64,000 bases of DNA from CAYRWR01 sp964428015 (GTDB lineage Bacteria; Spirochaetota; Brevinematia; Brevinematales; CAYRWR01): positions 70,690 through 134,689 of the forward strand of contig CAYRWR010000004.1 of NCBI GenBank assembly GCA_964428015.1, given 5' to 3'. The translations under genes and the position numbers were made by a program. The notes under the pieces were generated by a model. It searched no databases. It was not told where the DNA came from and saw only the letters and a list, made by a program, of their open reading frames with translations. Positions 7,482 through 15,501 of this stretch are shown piece after piece (the stretch's first letter is position 1; the number at the start of each line of letters is the position of its first letter).

Positions 7482-7590
7482 GAAACCGAATATTTCACCA
7501 ACAGTATAATATACTATACAACATGAAGTTATGCAATTATATGCACTTTTTATAATCATTTTAGTTGCATTATTTTTAATCGTTGTATAT

Positions 7591-7619
7591 TTGACATGTT
7601 CTTATTTTGTGCATATACT
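7591..7619 (+). promoter_or_regulatory. sigma70 promoter of the HEPN-GNAT unit
   Basis: TTGACA (7591-7596) and TATACT (7614-7619) are 17 bp apart, with GAGGAGG 7-8 bases before the ATG at 7649. This is a near-consensus promoter, so the unit is probably expressed regardless of nitrogen status. Confidence 0.75.
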
Positions 7620-7648
7620 TATTTGAAACTAAATGAGGAGGTGCAATA

Positions 7649-8053
7649 ATGGCAACAATGACTGAAATTCCGTTTTATGTGGCGGAAGGAAAAAGTTATC
7701 TCAGGACAGTGACACGCTCTCTGGACAGTCCAAAATTTAATCCCTTGATCCTGTACAACATCCTGTCCATGGCCATTGAAAAAATGTTTATGGCCTTTAT
7801 CATGAGCCGGGGCCAGCTGCCTGAAAATCACACTCTGAATGATCTGCTGTTCTATGTATTGGGGCTGGAGGATCTGGATGAGGAGATTCAGTCCGGCATA
7901 AAAGAAATGGACTCCTATCAGGAATTGTGCTCCACAGATAAATACACCCGAAAAGAGATTCAACAGAGTGATGTCCTTCGCTTTTTGGAATTGACTAAAA
8001 AAATTTCTGATTGGGTAGACTCTCAGCTTAGTACTACTGCTCATGTGTCCTGA
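7649..8053 (+). CDS. HEPN-domain-like protein
   Basis: 134 residues, predicted all-helical. The pattern FNPLILYNILSMAIEKMFMAFIMSRGQLPENHTLNDLL resembles the helical core of HEPN proteins, where helices 2 and 3 precede a conserved N-H-T turn. HEPN domains bind nucleotides or cut RNA, but the R-x4-6-H nuclease motif is not obvious here. The start follows a perfect GAGGAGG site. The last 11 bases overlap the acetyltransferase gene, so the two are co-translated. The pair faces away from nifV-nifA across a shared promoter region. Confidence 0.6.
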   Translation: MATMTEIPFYVAEGKSYLRTVTRSLDSPKFNPLILYNILSMAIEKMFMAFIMSRGQLPENHTLNDLLFYVLGLEDLDEEIQSGIKEMDSYQELCSTDKYTRKEIQQSDVLRFLELTKKISDWVDSQLSTTAHVS

Positions 8054-8495
8054 TATACGAGACGCCCACCTGGGAGACCTGGACTCTCTGTGCCTGTTAT
8101 TAAAAGATTTGTTTTCATTGGAAAAAGACTTCAGCCCCGATATCGTCAAACAGCATCGTGGGTTAAAGCTATTTCTGGAAGATAAAAAAAACAGGATTAT
8201 CAAGGTGGCGCTTTCTGACAATAAAGTTGTAGGTATGGTCTCGGCGCAATTGTTAGTTTCGACAGCTCAGGGTAGTAAGGTAGCCCTGATAGAAGATATG
8301 GTGATCCAGAAAAATTTCCGTAGACAAGGTTTGGGGACCCGTTTACTATTGTGTATAGAAAAGTGGTGTCTGAGCAAAGGGGCCACCCGGATTCAGCTCC
8401 TGGCAGATGAAAAGAATGTAAAAGCCCATCTGTTTTATTCTAAAGCAAACTGGCAAGCAACTTCACTGCAGGCCTGGAGGAAATTTTTGTCTTGA
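8043..8495 (+). CDS. GNAT-family N-acetyltransferase
   Basis: 150 residues with the GNAT fold: IRDAHLGDLDSLCLLLKDLF at the N-terminus, a beta-strand ALIEDMVIQKNFRRQGLGTRLL containing the acetyl-CoA pyrophosphate loop RRQGLG (motif A), and the C-terminal motif B region VKAHLFYSKANW. The substrate cannot be told. The gene overlaps the preceding HEPN-like gene by 11 bases. I recall similar acetyltransferases beside nif clusters of other anaerobes, but cannot check this. Confidence 0.82.
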   Translation: MCPDIRDAHLGDLDSLCLLLKDLFSLEKDFSPDIVKQHRGLKLFLEDKKNRIIKVALSDNKVVGMVSAQLLVSTAQGSKVALIEDMVIQKNFRRQGLGTRLLLCIEKWCLSKGATRIQLLADEKNVKAHLFYSKANWQATSLQAWRKFLS

Positions 8496-8537
8496 AAAAT
8501 CACTAATTGCGTGATAGCTTAAAAACAAGAGGTCACT

Positions 8538-8771
8538 ATGCAGACAATTTTCAGCTATCACCCAACCCCTTTTGAAGTAATGCTTATAACGGGATTATCC
8601 ATGACCAGGGAGAATTATGTTCACTCAGACAGGACGGACAAGGACAAGACAATTGACCTGTTTCGCTTGTTCCTGATCCGCAGGGATAAAGCCCAGGCCA
8701 GGGTATTCCTGCAGCACCTGGACCGGGAAACCCGCCGCCAACTTCAAGAAAGAGAATTATCCCTGCTTTAA
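8538..8771 (+). CDS. small hypothetical protein
   Basis: 77 residues beginning MQTIFSYHPTPFEVMLITGLSM. It is charged and helical in the second half (LFRLFLIRRDKAQARVFLQHLDRETRRQLQERE), with no signal peptide and no recognised domain. An AGAGGT site precedes the ATG. It is the third gene of the HEPN-GNAT unit (42 bp after GNAT), and its stop overlaps by four bases the end of the convergent permease gene. Its coding frame is clean and well placed, so it is likely real. Confidence 0.55.
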   Translation: MQTIFSYHPTPFEVMLITGLSMTRENYVHSDRTDKDKTIDLFRLFLIRRDKAQARVFLQHLDRETRRQLQERELSLL

Positions 8772-11050
8772 TCCTCTTCCAAAAGATTCACGCTACCCGC
8801 GCTCTTTACAAACAGGATGGGGGGCAGTTCTGTAAATTTCTCGATTTCATTATCAAAAAAGACTTCGTTCAGACTGAAGATATCCACTCCTTCTTTTTTG
8901 TCGAAATTTCCGGGCAGGCCCAGCATCACCAGATCGGTATCCTGCGAGGCTTTCTGCATTGTCCTGACTATGGGCTCATCTATAAAAGGAATGACCACAA
9001 TTTCCCCGCTTAATCTGGCGTGATCCAATATCTCCTGTATTTTAACTTTATCTTCCAGGATGGAGGAGTTTTTTTCCTGTCTGAACAGGATTCGTATCCT
9101 GAAATCTTTTTGATGTGCCGGACTGAGAGAGTTTTTAATGATATATGCCAGGAGTGCCATAAGATTGGCATTGTATAATCCTCTCCACCAGATATCGACA
9201 CTATTGATCTCATTTAGTTTTTCACCGTTTTTCAAAAGGAGCAGGTTACATTTCCGCTCCAGTATCCGCTTCATGATAGCAACGGTAGCCAGTTCCCTTC
9301 TGTATTCCAGTAGAAAGGTGTTGGGGCGTAATCCGCTGAGATGGCTGGTCTGCACTATAGTCATTATGGATTCACTGGGATTTGACGACTGAATCATCTG
9401 GAAAGGCACATCAAAGCGGGGTAATTCACTGCTGTTTTTTTTGGTTTTTTCAGGGACAAAGATGTTCATGTTGACCATACCCTGGTAGCCCGCGATGGCT
9501 CCAGCCAGAAGATTGATGGCAGTGGGAGCGGATTTTTCGCCCTGAAAAGCCACTGCCGTGACCAATGGCCTCCAGTTTTTGGTACCTTGCACAATCCGGG
9601 ACAAAGTCCTGAGTCTGGTCTGGATTATAGTGAATAAAACCCCCCACCAAACTCCCTCCAATCTGCCTCTGGCTTTAAACCGCAGTATCAGCAAAAAGAT
9701 AACCAGCTGAGTAGCAAAAATTACTACCCCTATTTTCCAGTCAAACAGGGCTATGGCAATGATGCAGGATAGAAAACCGTACAGCGAAATGGCCCAGTGT
9801 CCTTTGGAGGTGGGACGAAAGGCGGGATTGCGGCTAGCCCTTTCCAGAAAGGCGGAGCCATTGACCCAGCCGTATACCACCAGGTATAGAATACCCACGA
9901 TCATGGCAGCCAGATTGATGGACCCCATCCATATCACAGCTATGCCGATCACCGCGGAAAATAGCACCGCGAATCGTGGCTCGTTGCCTGTCTTTTTAAA
10001 ATCCCGGCTCAAAAATCCCAGCATTCTGGGCAAAGTATTGTCCCGGGCCAGCTGCTGAGCAGTACGGGGAGAGGTCATAAATACCGACAATGCCGACGAA
10101 GAGGTGGCAAATAAAATACCGGCCATGACTGTAATTCCCAGGAGACGGAGGGGCATAGGTTTATTGAACCCCATCAGATCAGTGAGCAGCACACCGAAGG
10201 GATTGGTACCATGGTATCCGGTAACCAATTGATTGGGGTCCATCAAAGAAAACACAAAAGCAGACAACAGATAAATGATAAGAGTGATAAAAATTGCTGT
10301 AAAAGTACCCCGGACCAAACTGCGTTTAGGATTCTTCAAATCCCCGCTCATCCCCACTCCGGCATCTATACCGGTGACTGCCGGGAAAAACTGGGTAAAG
10401 GTGATAAAAAACAAAGCCAGAGTAATGGGACGTTTACCGGTCAGATTGATATGGTCTAATCCTAAAAACACCGGATTGCCGTCTATCCTGAGACCGGTCA
10501 TAGGCGAGAAGAATATGACCAGAATACTAGCCGAGAGTACCACCAGGATAAAGGTCTGGATCTTGAGAGTGAAATCAGCCCCGATCATCACGATGATAAA
10601 AAAGATCCCGAACACTATAGTCGAAATGATCTGTTTCTGCAGCAGAACGGCTTCAGGAGTCAAACCGGAAAACACCGGCCATATTTTTGCCAATAAGGGT
10701 GCAATAATGGGCTGAAGAGGCTCAGCAAAACCGATACAGTAAAATCCGATGGACGCGGCCTGGGCCAGATATAACTGAATACCAATAGAGCCGCCAAAGG
10801 CTTTTCCCAGACTGCGCTTGGCCAGAGCATACATGCCTCCGCCGCCGATATTATTAAGATTGGTGGCTGTATCCGCCAGTGAAAAAGCGGTGGAGATAGT
10901 CACGGAATGAGCCAGCAGTATGACCCCCACCATGGGCAGCAGCCCCACATCACCGGTCAAAGCCGGGAGTAAAAGGAATAATACCGTTCCCAGTATTGCT
11001 TCAAAAGAGGGTACAAATACCCCTTGGAAAGTACCGAACTTTTTAGGCAT
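8768..11050 (-). CDS. SLC12-like (cation-chloride cotransporter family) permease
   Basis: 760 residues: about 12 membrane segments (20-480) then a soluble C-terminal domain of about 280 residues. Two signatures match SLC12 transporters rather than ordinary amino-acid permeases: GGGGMYALAKRSLGKAFGGSIG with a following GFAE, and FFPAVTGIDAGVGMSGDLKNP. The cytoplasmic tail ends in a Rossmann-like segment with DLVMLGLPG, as in cotransporter tails. Ion substrates cannot be read from sequence. AAGGGG precedes the ATG. It lies behind the cstA terminator, so it needs its own promoter, which I could not define. Confidence 0.78.
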   Translation of the reverse strand: MPKKFGTFQGVFVPSFEAILGTVLFLLLPALTGDVGLLPMVGVILLAHSVTISTAFSLADTATNLNNIGGGGMYALAKRSLGKAFGGSIGIQLYLAQAASIGFYCIGFAEPLQPIIAPLLAKIWPVFSGLTPEAVLLQKQIISTIVFGIFFIIVMIGADFTLKIQTFILVVLSASILVIFFSPMTGLRIDGNPVFLGLDHINLTGKRPITLALFFITFTQFFPAVTGIDAGVGMSGDLKNPKRSLVRGTFTAIFITLIIYLLSAFVFSLMDPNQLVTGYHGTNPFGVLLTDLMGFNKPMPLRLLGITVMAGILFATSSSALSVFMTSPRTAQQLARDNTLPRMLGFLSRDFKKTGNEPRFAVLFSAVIGIAVIWMGSINLAAMIVGILYLVVYGWVNGSAFLERASRNPAFRPTSKGHWAISLYGFLSCIIAIALFDWKIGVVIFATQLVIFLLILRFKARGRLEGVWWGVLFTIIQTRLRTLSRIVQGTKNWRPLVTAVAFQGEKSAPTAINLLAGAIAGYQGMVNMNIFVPEKTKKNSSELPRFDVPFQMIQSSNPSESIMTIVQTSHLSGLRPNTFLLEYRRELATVAIMKRILERKCNLLLLKNGEKLNEINSVDIWWRGLYNANLMALLAYIIKNSLSPAHQKDFRIRILFRQEKNSSILEDKVKIQEILDHARLSGEIVVIPFIDEPIVRTMQKASQDTDLVMLGLPGNFDKKEGVDIFSLNEVFFDNEIEKFTELPPILFVKSAGSVNLLEED

Positions 11051-11118
11051 TAAATTCCCCTTATAATTTTAAAAATAAAGTTAACTTAGAAATGAGACTA
11101 TATTTTAAAGAAAGAAAC

Positions 11119-11156
11119 AAATAAAAACAACCGGGACTGTGAATACACAGTCCCGG
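11119..11156 (-). terminator. rho-independent terminator of cstA
   Basis: CCGGGACTGTG (11131-11141) pairs perfectly with CACAGTCCCGG (11146-11156) around a 4-base loop, followed on the minus strand by a T-rich tract. It stands 15 bases after the cstA stop. Confidence 0.9.
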
Positions 11157-11170
11157 TGATGTATTTAGGA

Positions 11171-12907
11171 TCAGTCCACAATCTGGGCATTGCCAGCCAG
11201 TTTAATGGATTTTTTCTTTTTGATCAGAACATCAAAAAAGTCATAGATCAAGATAAAATTCAGTCCCAGCATTACGATGATCATCACCAGCAAGGGGACT
11301 GTCCCGGCATTGGGAGCGCTGAGTTGAGGGATGAGCACCACTACCAGGTACCACACTAAGGCAGCGGTCACAGTGAACCATAACAGTAATGCCGGCACTA
11401 GTGCTATCAGCCCCTTACCCTGGTTATTCTCCAGTACCCAGGCGGCTACAGAAATAAGTGCGATGGATGCCAGCATCTGGTTGGCACCGCCAAAAGCCGG
11501 CCAGATCATGGTCCAGCTACCGGTCCAGGCCAGTCCCACTCCCGCCGCGGCTGGTATGAGGGCTGCCAGCCAGGAGTTAGAGAAGAGCTTAAATAGACGG
11601 GGCTTCTTTTCAGCTAAGGGCTCGGCCAGTTCGGTGACCACATAGCGAGCAATACGGTTGGTGGAGTCCAGAGTGGTCAGAGCAAAACTGGATACCCACA
11701 GGGCCGCAAAGGTGGCCACTATACCTACCGCGATCCCGAAAGCAGCATTAGCCTGAGCCCCCAGGGATTGGGAAAAGATGCCGATTGGGTCCTTTACAGC
11801 CTGGGGATAGGCAGTCAGAAAGTTTCCCTGTATGGCCTGGGCCTGGTCGGCGAAAGCCACGTAGAAAAAGCTCCCTACAATCAGAATGACCAGGGTGGAA
11901 AGTATGCCCTCAGTCAACATAGAGCCGAAGCCCACGAACAAACCGTCGCTTTCCTTGCGGATCTGCTTGGACGAAGTACCCGAACTGACCAGTGAGTGGA
12001 AGCCCGACAGGGAGCCGCAGGAGATAATCAATGGGATCACAGGCCAGAAGGGGACAAAAGCTTTGGTCTCCTTGAGTGTAGGGGCGGAGAAGGCGGTAAA
12101 AGCGGGCAGGACCAGGCCCTTGTGGGCTACGATTAACGTAATCGCTGCCACCCCCAATCCAAAGTAGAGCAGCCAGGCATTGAGGTAGTCCCGGGGCTGC
12201 AGCAGCACCCTGACCGGCAGACTGGCCGCGATAATGATATAGACAAAGAAGATAATCAGCCATACCTGATAGGACAGGACCAGGGGCGCGTAGAGGCTAA
12301 TCCAGATGGACCCCGCCATCAATACCAGGCCAATGGCTGTGGATGCAACAATATGCAGCTTGAGCCGGTACATGAGTACTCCCATGATCAGAGCTACAGC
12401 GATAAACAGCATAGAAGCGGTGGCAACACTGGGATTAGCCACGAAGGTCTTGCCCACCACTGCGGAAAAGGCTGCCACTACCAGGATCAGAACAAACAGA
12501 ATAAACCAGGCAAAGATCTTCCCGGTGCGGGGTTTAATCACCTGGGAGGCTATATACTGGATGGACTTGCCTTGATGACGTACCGAGGCCATGAGAGACA
12601 GGTAGTCGTGAATCCCTCCGATGAAGATATTGCCCAGGATGATCCACAATAGTGCAGGTGCCCAGCCCCAGGCAAGGGCGATCACCGGGCCAATAATGGG
12701 TGATGCCCCGGCGATAGAGGCAAAATGATGCCCAAATACCACAAACTTGTGAGTGGGAGCAAAGTCCTTGTCATCCTCAAACTCCACCGCGGGTGTGGGG
12801 CGGGAGTCGTCCACATGCACGATGGAGCGTGCCACCCAGCGCCCATAGGTGAAATAAAAGACCACGTATATGGTGAGTACGCCTAAGAATATCCATAGAG
12901 CTGACAT
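11171..12907 (-). CDS. cstA: CstA-family peptide/pyruvate transporter
   Basis: 578 residues from the ATG at 12907 (AAGGAG 6 bases upstream; longer in-frame extensions lack a site). About 16 hydrophobic segments. Near the N-terminus it has the family signatures HKFVVFGHHFASIAGASPIIGP and WIILGNIFIGGIHDYLSLMAS. The CstA/BtsT family carries peptides or pyruvate with protons or sodium during carbon starvation. The protein is shorter than the E. coli members (about 700 residues), as in many other phyla. It diverges from the U32 gene and has its own promoter and terminator, so it is monocistronic. Confidence 0.9.
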   Translation of the reverse strand: MSALWIFLGVLTIYVVFYFTYGRWVARSIVHVDDSRPTPAVEFEDDKDFAPTHKFVVFGHHFASIAGASPIIGPVIALAWGWAPALLWIILGNIFIGGIHDYLSLMASVRHQGKSIQYIASQVIKPRTGKIFAWFILFVLILVVAAFSAVVGKTFVANPSVATASMLFIAVALIMGVLMYRLKLHIVASTAIGLVLMAGSIWISLYAPLVLSYQVWLIIFFVYIIIAASLPVRVLLQPRDYLNAWLLYFGLGVAAITLIVAHKGLVLPAFTAFSAPTLKETKAFVPFWPVIPLIISCGSLSGFHSLVSSGTSSKQIRKESDGLFVGFGSMLTEGILSTLVILIVGSFFYVAFADQAQAIQGNFLTAYPQAVKDPIGIFSQSLGAQANAAFGIAVGIVATFAALWVSSFALTTLDSTNRIARYVVTELAEPLAEKKPRLFKLFSNSWLAALIPAAAGVGLAWTGSWTMIWPAFGGANQMLASIALISVAAWVLENNQGKGLIALVPALLLWFTVTAALVWYLVVVLIPQLSAPNAGTVPLLVMIIVMLGLNFILIYDFFDVLIKKKKSIKLAGNAQIVD

Positions 12908-12938
12908 GAAGTTCTCCTTTGAGTTTCTTATTACTACT

Positions 12939-12966
12939 ATTATAAAGTACAATTTGCAGGTGTAAA
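12939..12966 (-). promoter_or_regulatory. promoter of cstA
   Basis: On the minus strand TTTACA (12966-12961) and TATAAT (12944-12939) are 16 bp apart, about 32 bases before the start codon. Confidence 0.65.
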
Positions 12967-12994
12967 GAATATTAAACCCGCATGCGCAGCTATA

Positions 12995-13023
12995 TTGCCC
13001 ATTCCAAATACCCCTGTTATAAT
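12995..13023 (+). promoter_or_regulatory. promoter of the U32 peptidase-like gene
   Basis: TTGCCC (12995-13000) and TATAAT (13018-13023) are 17 bp apart, with TGT before the -10 box giving an extended -10. The -35 boxes of this and the divergent cstA promoter are under 30 bp apart. Confidence 0.7.
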
Positions 13024-13051
13024 AGGGTATTATTTTACCCAAGGACATTTT

Positions 13052-14299
13052 ATGGAACTTCTTTCCCCCGCCGGCGACTTCCAGAAACTGCAGTTCGCTC
13101 TGCATTACGGTGCCGACGCGGTCTATATTGGCGGGCAGGCTTTTTCCCTGCGCCAGGGTGCCAGAAATTTTGACACAGAGACACTCTCACAGGCTCTGGA
13201 CTACACCCACTCCCGGGGTAAAAAACTTTACCTCACCCTGAATGCCTTCCTCCACACTGACCAATGGCAGGAGTTTGAAGATTATACCCGGGAGCTTTCC
13301 GGCCTGCCGGTGGACGGCTATATCCTGTCCGACCTGGGGGCCATCGCCCACATCAGGGAAAAATACCCCGACAAAGAAATACATATCTCCACCCAGGCTA
13401 ATACCACCAACGCCCGCACAGTACAGTTCTATAAGTCACTGGGGATCCATAGAGTGGTGCTGGCCCGGGAGCTGAGCCTCCGGGAGATCGCGGACATCCA
13501 TGCCGCCTCGGATATGGAGTTGGAGGCCTTTGTGCACGGGGCCATGTGTATCGCCTACTCCGGCCGCTGTCTCCTGTCCAATTACTTCACCAACCAGGCA
13601 CTCTATGGGCCCCAAGAAACCCAGGATTTCCGCAAGAAGACCGGCACCCGGGATGCCAATCAGGGAGACTGCTCCCAAAGCTGCCGCTGGGAATACGATC
13701 TGGTGGAGAAAATGCGGCCTGATGAAAAGATGACTATAGGAGAAGACCCCCAGGGCACCTACATCCTGAGCTCCAGGGACCTGAACATGGCCCGTCATCT
13801 GGCTGACCTGTCTGCTGCCGGGATACGCTCCTTCAAGATCGAGGGGCGTGTCAAGAGCCTGTACTATGTGGCCGACGTGACCCGGGTCTACCGGGCCGCT
13901 CTAGACCTGAGCCGGGAGGGCCGCCTCCCTTCCGAGTCCCTCCTGGAAGAACTCAACACCGTCAGCCATCGTCCCTACACTACCGGCTTTTACTTTGAGC
14001 ATAATCGTCTGGAGAGCCTATCCACCACTCATTCCAATAAATACATCCGGGACACTAAATTCCTGGCCTATGTCATTGACGACAGCGACCCCCTTCGACC
14101 CGTCCTGAGAGCGGCCAATCAGATCCGCCGCGAGTGGAATATCGAAGCCATCACCCCCCATGAGGACAATATTGCCATCCACGACTTTCGTCTGATCAAG
14201 AAGGGTGAGTCTGTAGACCTGGTCCAGCCCAACGATGAGTTTATCCTGGACTGCGGCGTGGAACTACATGAATTCGATATTTTACGTATGTGGATTTAA
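13052..14299 (+). CDS. trhP: U32 family protein, TrhP (YegQ)-like tRNA hydroxylation factor
   Basis: 415 residues from the ATG at 13052 (AAGGA 7 bases upstream, promoter just before it). The N-terminal MELLSPAGDFQKLQFALHYGADAVYIGG is the U32 hallmark. The cysteine segments CIAYSGRCLLSNYF and NQGDCSQSCRWEYDL match the iron-sulfur Cys pattern of TrhP, which takes part in 5-hydroxyuridine formation at tRNA position 34. FKIEGRVKSLYYVADVTRVYR and a C-terminal beta-barrel-like domain complete it. Other U32 members (RlhA, UbiU) differ in length and Cys spacing. The gene is alone, followed by a repeat element. Confidence 0.8.
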   Translation: MELLSPAGDFQKLQFALHYGADAVYIGGQAFSLRQGARNFDTETLSQALDYTHSRGKKLYLTLNAFLHTDQWQEFEDYTRELSGLPVDGYILSDLGAIAHIREKYPDKEIHISTQANTTNARTVQFYKSLGIHRVVLARELSLREIADIHAASDMELEAFVHGAMCIAYSGRCLLSNYFTNQALYGPQETQDFRKKTGTRDANQGDCSQSCRWEYDLVEKMRPDEKMTIGEDPQGTYILSSRDLNMARHLADLSAAGIRSFKIEGRVKSLYYVADVTRVYRAALDLSREGRLPSESLLEELNTVSHRPYTTGFYFEHNRLESLSTTHSNKYIRDTKFLAYVIDDSDPLRPVLRAANQIRREWNIEAITPHEDNIAIHDFRLIKKGESVDLVQPNDEFILDCGVELHEFDILRMWI

Positions 14300-14311
14300 G
14301 GAATTTTTCAC

Positions 14312-14541
14312 CACAGAGGCACAGAGGCCACAGAGGTTCCAGGATAGGTGCTATGCACCTTTCAGATAGAAGGGGAAAGTGTATTTCCTTTATTAACCTT
14401 GCTAAATTTTGATTGCTTTAAAAATTGTTACTAATAAAAGTTAGTTATGGTTCTTTCAAAAATACCTACAATACTTTATTAAATACATAAGGCAGCTCCA
14501 GCCCCTGCACCCCCTATCTCTGTGCCCTCAGTGCCTCTGTG
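14312..14541. repeat. 230-bp inverted-repeat element (CACAGAGGCACAGAGG type)
   Basis: The left end CACAGAGGCACAGAGG.. (14312-14335) and the right end CTCTGTGCCCTCAGTG.. (14518-14541) are inverted repeats matching at 22 of 24 positions. The interior is AT-rich and non-coding. The element sits between two convergent genes. Its ends resemble a widely scattered bacterial CACAGAGGCACAGAGG repeat family that I recall from environmental genomes; a related, shorter copy is at 63.5 kb. Confidence 0.75.
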
Positions 14542-14569
14542 TTGCTTCGAGAAAATATTCAGTCTCCAC

Positions 14570-15451
14570 TTAAGCGTGCGGATGAAACTTTTTATAGTTT
14601 TCTTTGAGGTTTTCCACGCTCAGGTGGGTATAGATCTGGGTGGTGGACAGACTGGCGTGCCCCAGCATCTCCTGTATCACCCGGATATGGGCACCGTTTT
14701 CCAAAAGATGAGTAGCAAAGGAATGCCTCAGTACGTGAGGGTGGATGTGCCGCCCCTGGCCCATTTTCAGCATCATTTCATCCAGAATATTTCGTACCAT
14801 GCGGTCGGATAGTCTTTTTCCATTCCTGGTGAGGAAAAGAGCCGTGGTCTCTTCCTTGACCAGTTCTTTCCGTTTGTTCAGATACTCTATTAATTCCGAT
14901 GCTGCGGTCTGTCCATAAGGTACGATTCTTTCTTTGTTACCTTTCCCCAGGACCCTGATTTCACAGCGATGAGCATCGATATGCCCCAGGTCTAAACCAA
15001 CCAGTTCGGATACCCGCAGACCGGCGGCATAGAGCAGGACCAGGATGCATTTATTACGGGCGTCCAGGGGGCTGTCTGTTTCCAGGCTGTCAATCAGACT
15101 TTTCAATTCACTTTGTTCCATTACTTCAGGCAGTCGCTTTTCTTTTTTAGGAGAGCGCAGGAGTGAAGCGGGATTATGCTGTATCAAACCCCGGGTCATT
15201 AACCATTTGAAGAAGGATTTCAATGCGGCAATCTTACGCTCCATGGTACTGCTTTTAAAACCATGACTGCCCAGCTCGATGAGAAAATGATGCAGTTCAT
15301 TATACCGGATGTTTCCCGGGTGTACTATGCCAACTGTTGAGCAAAATTCCGATAGAGCATGTAAGTCATCCTCATAGGCTTTGAGGGTGTGGGGTGAACA
15401 GGATTTTTCGTACAATAAATAATCGAGAAAGTCATGTATAATTTCAGTCAT
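14570..15451 (-). CDS. xerC: XerC/XerD-type tyrosine recombinase
   Basis: 293 residues, the normal Xer length. An N-terminal SAM-like core-binding domain (DFLDYLLYEKSCSPHTLKAYEDDL) is followed by the catalytic domain. That domain has Arg146 in AAGLRVSEL, Lys in GKGNKER, H-x-x-R in HVLRHSFATHL, His in LGHASLSTT and the nucleophile Tyr in QIYTH. Xer enzymes resolve chromosome dimers at dif. Whether it is XerC, XerD or a single XerA-like enzyme cannot be decided here; no dif site was recognised. It is convergent with the U32 gene across the repeat element. Confidence 0.88.
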   Translation of the reverse strand: MTEIIHDFLDYLLYEKSCSPHTLKAYEDDLHALSEFCSTVGIVHPGNIRYNELHHFLIELGSHGFKSSTMERKIAALKSFFKWLMTRGLIQHNPASLLRSPKKEKRLPEVMEQSELKSLIDSLETDSPLDARNKCILVLLYAAGLRVSELVGLDLGHIDAHRCEIRVLGKGNKERIVPYGQTAASELIEYLNKRKELVKEETTALFLTRNGKRLSDRMVRNILDEMMLKMGQGRHIHPHVLRHSFATHLLENGAHIRVIQEMLGHASLSTTQIYTHLSVENLKENYKKFHPHA

Positions 15452-15501
15452 GTTAGTTAATTATCGTCTTACAGCAAAGTTATCTTGACTGAAACTCTAT
15501 A

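Noticed and set aside
7482..7648. NifA upstream activator site (TGT-N10-ACA)
   Set aside because: Checked on both strands; only spacings of other lengths were found.
7619..8221. 200-residue minus-strand frame
   Set aside because: Antisense to the HEPN and GNAT genes, which have a consensus promoter and ribosome site.
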